Positions 1 to 5,824 of a DNA stretch of 15,294 nt are shown here, one piece after another (the first letter of the stretch is position 1; the number at the start of each line of letters is the position of its first letter). The position numbers were made by a program, and so were the translations under genes. Source of the stretch: Planctomycetaceae bacterium (lineage in GTDB: Bacteria > Planctomycetota > Planctomycetia > Pirellulales > Thermoguttaceae); NCBI GenBank assembly GCA_009776995.1, contig WRMR01000047.1, positions 1 through 15,294 of the forward strand. The letters are read 5' to 3'. The notes under the pieces are model-generated. The model worked only from the letters and a program-made list of their open reading frames with translations, did no database searches and was not told the origin of the DNA.

Positions 1-1
1 T

Positions 2-220
2 GGAATTTGTGAAATCAACACTTTCAGAAACGATATGCCTGTTGATCGTGAAACATATTTAGGCATGAATTCATCAAGATCGTATAGTCCGGGAGAAGAT
101 GAAAATCCTGAAAAATATCACGGATTTGTGAAAGAGCTCAATGCACTGTTCGATGAACATCATGTCAATGGAATTTTGGACTTTCCGCAAATCACAAAAA
201 GCTATGTGGGAATGGTTTAA
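2..220 (+). CDS. C-terminal part of a probable class I SAM-dependent methyltransferase (5' end outside window)
   Basis: The reading frame is open from the left edge to the TAA at 218-220, giving the last 72 residues of a protein whose start lies outside the window. An in-frame ATG at 35 exists but has no good ribosome binding site, and coding sense continues upstream of it, so I treat the gene as truncated by the window edge. The tail carries a pattern SSRSYSPGE, then a helix with LFDEHHVNG and a final strand ending ITKSYVGMV. From memory this resembles the C-termini of class I SAM methyltransferases of the 'SRSY.P ... LFD.H...G ... T..Y.G' type. The SAM-binding motif itself would be upstream and cannot be seen. 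The gene is on the same strand as the aldehyde dehydrogenase but separated from it by a repeat hairpin, so no functional link is implied. Confidence 0.55.
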   Translation, partial: GICEINTFRNDMPVDRETYLGMNSSRSYSPGEDENPEKYHGFVKELNALFDEHHVNGILDFPQITKSYVGMV

Positions 221-250
221 AAGTACAAATATTATGAAGTATAAACTGTA

Positions 251-307
251 ATCAGTGATCAGTGGTTAGAAGTCAGTGATCAGTTTTTTTCTGATCACTG
301 ACCACTG
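251..307. repeat. Inverted/direct repeat hairpin (TCAGTGATCAG type) before the aldehyde dehydrogenase
   Basis: An 11-bp perfect stem pairs TCAGTGATCAG (273-283) with CTGATCACTGA (291-301) around a seven-T loop. Outside it, CAGTGGT (260-266) can pair with ACCACTG (301-307). The left side also contains a direct second copy of the TCAGTGATCAG unit at 252-262. It lies between the methyltransferase stop and the aldehyde dehydrogenase start. Because T runs occur in the loop and not after the stem, it is not a classic terminator, but it could still end or stabilise a transcript. Confidence 0.75.
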
Positions 308-337
308 CCAACTGACAACCCAATCCGCAGGATGATC

Positions 338-1774
338 ATGCAACCTATCAACGAATCTTTGATACGTAACGTCGTCGAGGAAGTGTTGTCCCGCATCTCG
401 ACCGGCGCAAACGCGGGCAACGGACAAAATTTCGCGGGGCGGTTCGGTCAGTTCACCTGCCCGCACGAAGCGGTCACGGCGGCGAAAACCGCGTTCGGGC
501 AGCTTTCGACGCGGACGGTTGCCGACCGCAAGAAGATGCTCGCGCACATCCGCCGCATCGTTATCGACCAGAGTGTCGAACTCGGCACGATGGAGATGAA
601 CGAGACCAAAATCGGGCGGCTCGAACACAAGATCGACAAGCTGCGCAACGTCGGCTACAACGCACCGGGCGTCGAATTTCTGCGCAGCGAAGTGTTCAGC
701 GGCGATCACGGACTGACGGTCGTGGAATTTGCGCCGTTCGGCGTGATCGGTGCGATTTCGCCGGTGACGCACTCGCTGCCGACCATCGCCAACAACGCGA
801 TCAACATGATCGCGTCGGGCAACACGGTCGTCGTCAACCCGCATCCGAGCGGGAAACGGGTCGCCGCCGAAGGCGTCAAACGCTTCAATCAGGCGATTTA
901 CCAGGAATTCGGCATCGACAACCTCATCGCCATCATCACCGAGCCGACGCTCGAATCGGCGGACGTGATTTTCAAGCACCGCGACGTGTCGCTGTTGCTC
1001 GTGACCGGCGGGCCGGGCGTTGCGAAGGCGGCCATGTCGCAACAGAAACGCGCCATCGTTGCCGGGCCGGGCAACCCGCCGGTGGTTGTCGATGAAACCG
1101 CCGACTTCGACAATGCCGCGCGGAGCATCATCGCCGGGGGCGGTTACGACAATAACCTGCTCTGCATCGCCGAGAAGGAAGTGTTCGTCGTCGAGTCCGT
1201 GTTCGAACGCATGATGCAGGCGATGGAACGTGCCGGTGCGGTGCGGTTGAACGCCGCCGAAGTCGATCAGATGACACGTCGCGGAATTGCGTCGGTCGGC
1301 GAGGGCAAAGACAGGCATGACGTGCCGAGCCGCGAATTTTTGGGTCAGGACGCAACGAAACTCGCGGCGGGAATCGGGAAAAACGTGCCGCCCGCAACAC
1401 TCATGCTGTTCGGCGAAACGGACGAATCGAACCCCTTCGTGCCGGTCGAGCAGATGATGCCGTTCCTTCCCTTCGTGCGTGTGCGGAACATCGACGAGGG
1501 CATTGCCCTGGCGAAAAAACACGAACACGGGTTCCGCCACACGGCCATCATTCATTCGAGCAACGTCAACAACATGACGCGCATGGGCAAGGAACTCGAC
1601 ACGACGATTTTCGTCAAAAACGGTCCCTGCACCGCCGGGCTGGGCGGCGGCGGCGAAGGCTACCCGTCGTTTTCGATTGCCGGCCCGACCGGTGAAGGCA
1701 TCACAACGCCGCTGACCTTCACCCGCCAACGCCGCTGCGTGCTGGTCGATAGCCTGTATATTTTGGGAAAGTGA
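338..1774 (+). CDS. CoA-acylating aldehyde dehydrogenase, BMC cargo (PduP/EutE family)
   Basis: This NAD-dependent enzyme converts an aldehyde, here most likely L-lactaldehyde, to the acyl-CoA inside a bacterial microcompartment. The protein has about 478 residues, normal for the PduP/EutE family. The first ~20 residues (ESLIRNVVEEVLSRIS) form an amphipathic helix typical of BMC encapsulation peptides and are followed by a Gly/Asn-rich linker. The nucleotide-binding core has PFGVIGAISPVTHSLPT and a VTGGPGVAKAA turn. The catalytic cysteine is in GGYDNNLLCIAEK (Cys276 from the chosen start). I prefer the ATG at 338 because AGGA at 329-332 sits five bases before it; the in-frame ATG at 332 overlaps that AGGA. 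It is the first BMC gene in the window and a repeat hairpin lies directly upstream. The substrate is inferred from the aldolase further downstream; the family call is very secure. Confidence 0.95.
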   Translation: MQPINESLIRNVVEEVLSRISTGANAGNGQNFAGRFGQFTCPHEAVTAAKTAFGQLSTRTVADRKKMLAHIRRIVIDQSVELGTMEMNETKIGRLEHKIDKLRNVGYNAPGVEFLRSEVFSGDHGLTVVEFAPFGVIGAISPVTHSLPTIANNAINMIASGNTVVVNPHPSGKRVAAEGVKRFNQAIYQEFGIDNLIAIITEPTLESADVIFKHRDVSLLLVTGGPGVAKAAMSQQKRAIVAGPGNPPVVVDETADFDNAARSIIAGGGYDNNLLCIAEKEVFVVESVFERMMQAMERAGAVRLNAAEVDQMTRRGIASVGEGKDRHDVPSREFLGQDATKLAAGIGKNVPPATLMLFGETDESNPFVPVEQMMPFLPFVRVRNIDEGIALAKKHEHGFRHTAIIHSSNVNNMTRMGKELDTTIFVKNGPCTAGLGGGGEGYPSFSIAGPTGEGITTPLTFTRQRRCVLVDSLYILGK

Positions 1775-1782
1775 GTTTTTTC

Positions 1783-1810
1783 ACCACGAAGGGCACGAAG
1801 AACCACGAAG
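1783..1810. repeat. CACGAAG-type short direct repeats
   Basis: Three copies of CACGAAG (ACCACGAAG, GGCACGAAG, ACCACGAAG) lie in 28 bases starting nine bases after the aldehyde dehydrogenase stop. The element resembles other intergenic units of this window (CACAAAG, CGCAGAG, CCACGGATTAACACG), which seem to be one loose repeat family. Confidence 0.7.
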
Positions 1811-1980
1811 ATGTTTAGCCCCGGTTCCTGGAATCGGGAAGAATGGCAGGACGGACAGAATCTGACCGCCGTTGCATGGATTTCAATCAGAGCACGACGC
1901 GTCAGCGAGTGGTTCCCATGTCCCGTGAGGGATAATGAAGCATCCCCGATGATTTTGTTTCAAAATGTTATGATTTTGAG
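1811..1980. other. Non-coding stretch between two repeats
   Basis: No convincing gene is seen here. A short imperfect hairpin (CCCGGTT ... AATCGGG, about 1821-1841) could be a weak terminator for the aldehyde dehydrogenase transcript, but it has no following T run. The segment GACGCGTCAGCGAGTGG (about 1897-1913) reminds me, from memory only, of one arm of an abundant planctomycete intergenic repeat; I see no matching second arm. Confidence 0.4.
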
Positions 1981-2148
1981 TCCGGTGTTTGACATATTAT
2001 GTCCGGCATTCGACTGAATGTGTCCGGCGTTTGACATTTTGTGTCCAACGTTCGGCACATGATGCCGGATGTTCGGCACATGATGTCCGACGTTCGGCAT
2101 ATTATGCCGGATGTTGGGCTGATGAAGTCCGTCGTTGCAAACATTGTG
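1981..2148. repeat. Eight imperfect 21-bp tandem repeats
   Basis: Units begin at 1981, 2002, 2023, 2044, 2065, 2086, 2107 and 2128, each 21 bases, with a partial ninth unit from 2149. Most units start with TCCGG or CCGGA, contain GTTCGGCACAT or a variant, and end in ATG or GTG. Pairs such as CGGCATATTATGCCG (2093-2107) are nearly perfect palindromes, so transcripts could fold into a chain of small hairpins. Because 21 is a multiple of three, several frames on both strands stay open through the array, which makes spurious ORFs with seven-residue peptide repeats. No spacers alternate with the units, so this is not a CRISPR array. Confidence 0.85.
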
Positions 2149-2319
2149 TCGGATTTTCGCCGCCTGATACCCGTTTTTTGACGGTTTGTGCCGGTCAATT
2201 CGATCAAAATGGCAATAAATCCGTAAAAAACCATAAAAACCGAACATAGGAACAGGAAAATTTCACGGAGGCATGGCTACCGCGATTTACACTGTGTCTT
2301 CGTGTGAAAAGAACTGACA

Positions 2320-2568
2320 ATGAGATATGATCTCGAAATTGCCATGAACATGAATATGAAACAAGTCCCGACAAAAACCAGTGCCTTTTTCAAGGGTGGT
2401 TGTGGTTGCCTCCTTGCGTTTGTTGCTCTTGCAGTTTTGGCAATGCTACTCGGTGGTAGAGCTCATCTCGATCTGCCGGGTATTGTTGTCTTGTTCCTGA
2501 TCGGCGGAGGTTTGGGATTGTTCGTGCGCTGGATTTATAAAAGAGGGTTTGATGCAGGTCACGAATAG
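2320..2568 (+). CDS. Small two-helix membrane protein, unknown function
   Basis: I do not recognise this 82-residue protein. It has a short polar N-terminus, a first hydrophobic segment at about residues 25-46 (GGCGCLLAFVALAVLAMLLGG), a polar loop, and a second hydrophobic segment at about 53-70 followed by positively charged RWIYKRG. This predicts two membrane helices. The first ATG is used, but it has no clear ribosome binding site; in-frame ATGs at 2344, 2350 and 2356 are possible alternatives. It begins the block of small accessory genes that separates the aldehyde dehydrogenase from the first BMC pentamer, and the next gene follows after 28 bases. Confidence 0.6.
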   Translation: MRYDLEIAMNMNMKQVPTKTSAFFKGGCGCLLAFVALAVLAMLLGGRAHLDLPGIVVLFLIGGGLGLFVRWIYKRGFDAGHE

Positions 2569-2596
2569 GCTTTTCCTCACACAACCGGAGAAAACG

Positions 2597-2788
2597 ATGC
2601 AGGAAAGTCGGATTGAGGAGATACAACGGCAACTTGGCGAGCGTGAAGACCGTTTGCACTCGGAACACGTTCGGGAATGGATTCTTCAACTTGCCGCTGA
2701 ACGGGAAGCAAAAACGTTGCGTTCAGTCAAAGCAGAAAAATCCGCGAAAAAAACGTCAAAATCAAGAGTGGCTGTTCGCGATATTTGA
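2597..2788 (+). CDS. Small charged, helical hypothetical protein
   Basis: This 63-residue product is not recognised. The ATG at 2597 is preceded by GGAGAA at 2587-2592, a reasonable ribosome binding site, so I prefer it to the longer version starting at 2549 inside the preceding gene. Residues 1-50 are rich in Glu, Arg and Gln and probably form a long helix or coiled coil; residues 55-75 of the longer form are a basic, Lys/Ser-rich tail (KAEKSAKKTSKS). It lies between a small membrane protein gene and the 202-residue protein gene, all on the same strand, so they may be cotranscribed. Confidence 0.5.
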   Translation: MQESRIEEIQRQLGEREDRLHSEHVREWILQLAAEREAKTLRSVKAEKSAKKTSKSRVAVRDI

Positions 2789-2821
2789 TAACGCAAAACC
2801 AATCATCATTGAGGTCATGAC

Positions 2822-3430
2822 ATGGACCATCAAAAAGAATTTTTTGACGCTTCGTATCAAAAACTGGTTGATGCCATTCAAGGGATACCTGATGACATCG
2901 CGGTTGATATTTATGCCTTTACATTTATTTTTTATGATGATGGTACTTATTCCAGCCAACTTGTAATGCGAGCCTACTACACCACGGAAAGCCATTTCAA
3001 AGCCAGTATTGATAAAGCCTACGACGAAATGGAAGCCAAGTGGTTTTTTGATTTTTGGTTGCTTGGCCTTTGGGATTGGTTTAGTATTGGTGGGTTGGAT
3101 GATGAATTATGGCAGAAGTGGACGAAATCCACCTCTTTTTACCATACAGAAGAAGAAGGCAAGGAATTGCATAGCAAAGACGAGAGGAAATTTTGGGAAC
3201 ACTGTAAAGGTACTCATGCAATGTTCGAGGATACAATCATTGATCTCTCGCAAAAGCTACATACTGAAGGCGTGTTTGTAAAAAAATTCGGAAAACCAAT
3301 TCCCGTCATTGTCCAATTTTATGAACCTGGCCCTGAGCAAATTGAATGGACTTTACGTGCCAACCCGAAAGGCGTTGCTGATGAATATGTAAGCTGGGCA
3401 AATGACTACCTTGGATGTAAGAAAACCTAA
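2822..3430 (+). CDS. Hypothetical soluble protein, possibly DUF4303-like
   Basis: This 202-residue acidic protein has no signal peptide. A GAGG at 2811-2814, seven bases before the ATG, supports the start. The N-terminal part has alternating strand-like segments (VDIYAFTFIFYDDGTYSSQ), the middle is rich in Trp and Phe (residues 74-100), and the C-terminal part reads PIPVIVQFYEP followed by RANPKG and EYVSWANDYL. That order weakly resembles the DUF4303 family, some members of which sit near polymorphic toxins, but I could not confirm this. The gene is clearly lower in GC than the BMC genes, which suggests acquired DNA. The next gene starts four bases after its stop, so the two are probably translated from one transcript. 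Confidence 0.6.
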   Translation: MDHQKEFFDASYQKLVDAIQGIPDDIAVDIYAFTFIFYDDGTYSSQLVMRAYYTTESHFKASIDKAYDEMEAKWFFDFWLLGLWDWFSIGGLDDELWQKWTKSTSFYHTEEEGKELHSKDERKFWEHCKGTHAMFEDTIIDLSQKLHTEGVFVKKFGKPIPVIVQFYEPGPEQIEWTLRANPKGVADEYVSWANDYLGCKKT

Positions 3431-3433
3431 CCC

Positions 3434-3724
3434 ATGCCTTATGCCATTGAATACCTCGGTTTGACCGGGATGAGCTGGTTTGAGATCGGCATGTTGGTAT
3501 GTTTCGGCGCGAGTTGGCCGTTTTCGATCCGCAAAATGCTGATCGCCCAATCGAGTGAAGGAAAGAGTTTCATTTTTTTATACCTGCTGTTGATCGGGTA
3601 CGCCTGCGGGATTTTGCACAAGGTCATTTATCATTGCGACGTGGTCGTGTTCCTTTACGCGTTCAATTTTATGATGGTGCTTGCCGACACGCTCCTATGT
3701 TATTACTTCAGAAAAGTCTGGTGA
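3434..3724 (+). CDS. Small SemiSWEET/PQ-loop-like membrane protein
   Basis: This 96-residue protein has three predicted membrane helices at about residues 15-33, 45-62 and 68-90. The segment ASWPFSIRKMLIAQSSEGKS followed by FIFLYLLLIGYACGILHK has the layout WP..I.K......GKS..FL....GY..G...K. I associate this with small PQ-loop/SemiSWEET-type proteins, which have three helices and dimerise; known SemiSWEETs carry sugars. It starts four bases after the previous stop, consistent with translational coupling. Its place just before a BMC pentamer gene makes a role in sugar uptake tempting, but that is inference; the function of this subfamily is not known to me. Confidence 0.6.
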   Translation: MPYAIEYLGLTGMSWFEIGMLVCFGASWPFSIRKMLIAQSSEGKSFIFLYLLLIGYACGILHKVIYHCDVVVFLYAFNFMMVLADTLLCYYFRKVW

Positions 3725-3726
3725 CC

Positions 3727-4073
<347 letters not shown>

Positions 4074-4090
4074 GAAGAACCATGAAATGA

Positions 4091-4228
4091 TCAGAACAAA
4101 TCCGACCGACCGGTTACTTGAAAGATCATATCGATGAAATCGTCCAGGGGTTTGTTGCTGGTGACGTATCCCTACGGGATGCAAATACGCATTCAACGGA
4201 ATTGTTTCAAAAGGAAACGATACAATGA
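4091..4228 (+). pseudogene. Possible remnant of a small gene overlapping the next start (ATGA)
   Basis: From 4091 an open frame encodes 45 residues containing KDHIDEIVQGFVAGDVSLRD and ending with a TGA that overlaps the ATG of the next gene in the form ATGA (4225-4228). No ATG starts it; a TTG at 4118 would give 36 residues. In the neighbouring frame an ATG at 4087 opens MIRTNPTDRLL and then runs into a stop at about 4135. Together they could be one small gene split by a frameshift near 4115-4125. The protein sense is plausible but I do not recognise a family. It could also be chance. Confidence 0.3.
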
Positions 4229-4521
4229 CAATCAGACAAGTTGTTTATTTGGTTTTCATTGTGTTATTTGCATTAACGGCACCCTTGGGATGTTATATCG
4301 TAATCCATCAACCCGTTTGTCTCCCATTATTTCCCGGAATGGTTTTAATTTTTCGTTCCTGTTTAAGGTTATATATGTTTCCCAATGAACTTTTCAATCC
4401 TTATACAGGTTTTTCAAAAAATGACTCCGCTGTTTTCAAAAAATATAACCGCATTGTGTTTGTTTCAAGCATGATTGTCGGTTGTTTGATGATTTATTTT
4501 ATGTTTAAACTCTGGCCATGA
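4225..4521 (+). CDS. Small membrane protein, unknown function
   Basis: This 98-residue protein is not recognised. AAGGA at 4211-4215 lies nine bases before the ATG at 4225, which supports the start against the out-of-frame alternative at 4134. Hydrophobic segments at about residues 5-25, 33-48 and 76-95 predict two or three membrane helices, with a polar loop NPYTGFSKNDSAVFKKYNR between the last two. It is AT-rich compared with the BMC genes on each side, like the other small genes in this area, and looks like an insertion into the BMC run. Confidence 0.6.
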   Translation: MTIRQVVYLVFIVLFALTAPLGCYIVIHQPVCLPLFPGMVLIFRSCLRLYMFPNELFNPYTGFSKNDSAVFKKYNRIVFVSSMIVGCLMIYFMFKLWP

Positions 4522-4588
4522 CGTTATTTTACTCACACAGCCCCCGTGCCTCCGTGTGAAATAAAGACATCCGTGGCTAAAAAATACC

Positions 4589-5413
4589 ATGCAAAACCTT
4601 CCTCTCGACATTGACGCCATTGTTCGCCAGGTGCTTGCCGATCTGAGTACCCAGGGTGCGGGAGGTGCGCCACCGGTCAGGGCAATTGCCGCACCGGTCA
4701 ACACATTGCCGCAAACGGCCGGGCATGAGAAGGCGACGTTGCGGTTAATGGACTCGCCGGTGACGCTGGCCTTGCTGGAAGGGCGGCTCGACGGTGTGCG
4801 GGAAGTTGTTATTTCGCCGAAGGCCATAGTCACGCCATCCGTGCGCGACCTGCTTTACAAAAAGGAAATCAGACTGGCATTGGCGCAAAGTGAGCGTCAA
4901 AGTCAATCGGCGGCATCGCGGGAACAATCCCCCGCAACGCTTGCAATGCGAAGGAATGGCGTATTATCGGGAACTGCAACGGGCACAACAACGGTCTGGC
5001 TTGCCTTACACCAATTGAAGCGGGAACCGGAAACGCTGGTTCAGTTTTTGCAGGGCAACACAGGCTTTGTCAAAGAGTCGTTCGACTGCCTCGTCGCAAC
5101 GACGGAAGCGGCGGCAAAACGGCTTGCCGAATCGGATGCGCTTCGTGCGATCATTGTGACGAACCATTCGGCGGCGGCGATGGTGTTGGCCAACCGCCAC
5201 ACGGCGATTCGTGCCGTCATTGGCGACACCCCGGAACAAACGTCGCAGGACGCCGCAATGGTCGGAGCGAACCTGCTCGTGTTGCACGCCGACCGACTCG
5301 GAGCGTATCGCATGAAGGAAGTCGCGCGGACGTTTTTGGGAAATCGGTTGCGAAACGCTTCGTATGATTTGTCTCTCGCAGAGAACACAGAGGTCGCAGA
5401 GAATACCCAATGA
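4589..5413 (+). CDS. BMC-associated protein with N-terminal targeting helix and degenerate RpiB/LacAB-like domain
   Basis: The 274-residue protein has three visible parts. Residues 6-20 (LDIDAIVRQVLADLS) form an amphipathic helix like the encapsulation peptide of BMC cargo, followed by a Gly/Ala/Pro linker. Residues 72-98 (EVVISPKAIVTPSVRDLLYK) resemble a strand-helix motif seen near the N-termini of BMC proteins such as EutT. Residues about 165-255 resemble the second half of ribose-5-phosphate isomerase B: AAAMVLANRHTAIRAVIGD, then GANLLVLHADRLGAY and VARTFLGNR. Where RpiB has its catalytic CGTGIG, this protein reads VTNHSA (190-195), so isomerase activity is unlikely. Residues 261-274 (SLAENTEVAENTQ) come from CGCAGAG repeat DNA. 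No ribosome binding site is visible. A structural, scaffold or ligand-binding role inside the BMC is inference. Confidence 0.75.
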   Translation: MQNLPLDIDAIVRQVLADLSTQGAGGAPPVRAIAAPVNTLPQTAGHEKATLRLMDSPVTLALLEGRLDGVREVVISPKAIVTPSVRDLLYKKEIRLALAQSERQSQSAASREQSPATLAMRRNGVLSGTATGTTTVWLALHQLKREPETLVQFLQGNTGFVKESFDCLVATTEAAAKRLAESDALRAIIVTNHSAAAMVLANRHTAIRAVIGDTPEQTSQDAAMVGANLLVLHADRLGAYRMKEVARTFLGNRLRNASYDLSLAENTEVAENTQ

Positions 5414-5462
5414 GTTTATATGATCATTCAAAAACCTCTGCGTCCTTTGCACCCTTTGCAAG
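5377..5462. repeat. CGCAGAG-type repeats in inverted orientation around the RpiB-like gene stop
   Basis: The left block (5377-5403) has CGCAGAGAACACAGAGG and a second CGCAGAG. The right block (5435-5462) has the reverse form CCTCTGCG followed by TCCTTTGCACCCTTTGCA. The left block is inside the RpiB-like coding sequence and supplies its final residues; the right block is between that gene and the second pentamer. The two can pair in part (CAGAGG/CCTCTG, CGCAGAGG/CCTCTGCG). Confidence 0.7.
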
Positions 5463-5491
5463 AAAAAAACATCATCAGGAAAGAATACGAA

Positions 5492-5794
5492 ATGAGAATC
5501 GGTGAAGTGATCGGGACGGTAACGTTAAGCCGCGTTCACCCCTTGTTGGTCGGGACGCAATGGTCGGTGGTCACGCCACTGGCACTGGAGCATCTCGTCG
5601 AAGGCAAAGCCGGGACGGCTGAGGAAGTCGTGCTGTACGATGAACTCAGTGCGGGCATCGGCGAATGGGTTGCCTTCAGCGAAGGAGTCGAAGCCGCCAT
5701 GCCGTTTTACCCGAATGTCAAACCCGTGGACGCATATTGCGCCGCGATACTCGATACGGTGGAATTGGATCATAACGCGATAGGGAGAATTTAA
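5492..5794 (+). CDS. BMC pentameric vertex shell protein (EutN/CcmL family), second copy
   Basis: This 100-residue vertex protein of the microcompartment shell starts MRIGEVIGTVTLSRVHPLLVG, which is the standard beginning of the family. It continues with VVLYDELSAGIGEWVAFSEG and ends around KPVDAYCAAILDTVEL, again typical. An in-frame ATG at 5420 would add 24 residues encoded by repeat DNA. The ATG at 5492 is chosen because AGGAAAG (5477-5483) precedes it and the family start fits. It differs strongly from the first pentamer in sequence, as is normal when several pentamer paralogues share one locus. It follows the RpiB-like gene by 78 bases and is followed after 30 bases by the inserted methylase. 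Confidence 0.95.
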   Translation: MRIGEVIGTVTLSRVHPLLVGTQWSVVTPLALEHLVEGKAGTAEEVVLYDELSAGIGEWVAFSEGVEAAMPFYPNVKPVDAYCAAILDTVELDHNAIGRI

Positions 5795-5824
5795 TCAAAG
5801 CCTTGGTTTGAGGAACCTGGAACG

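Noticed and set aside
266..1729. Long minus-strand ORF of 487 codons opposite the aldehyde dehydrogenase
   Set aside because: It is the antisense shadow of a GC-rich gene; its product is rich in Arg, His and Asp with no family motifs, while the plus strand encodes a complete aldehyde dehydrogenase.
1811..2017. Plus-strand ORF of 68 codons after the aldehyde dehydrogenase
   Set aside because: Starts within a CACGAAG repeat and ends in the 21-bp array; no ribosome binding site or family similarity.
1981..2160. Possible CRISPR array
   Set aside because: Units are contiguous 21-bp tandem repeats without alternating unique spacers, and no cas genes are present.
1960..2247. Minus-strand ORF with heptapeptide repeats (NVGHHVPNIRHHVP type)
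   Set aside because: It only translates the 21-bp repeat array; other frames are equally open, there is no ribosome binding site and no non-repeat domain.
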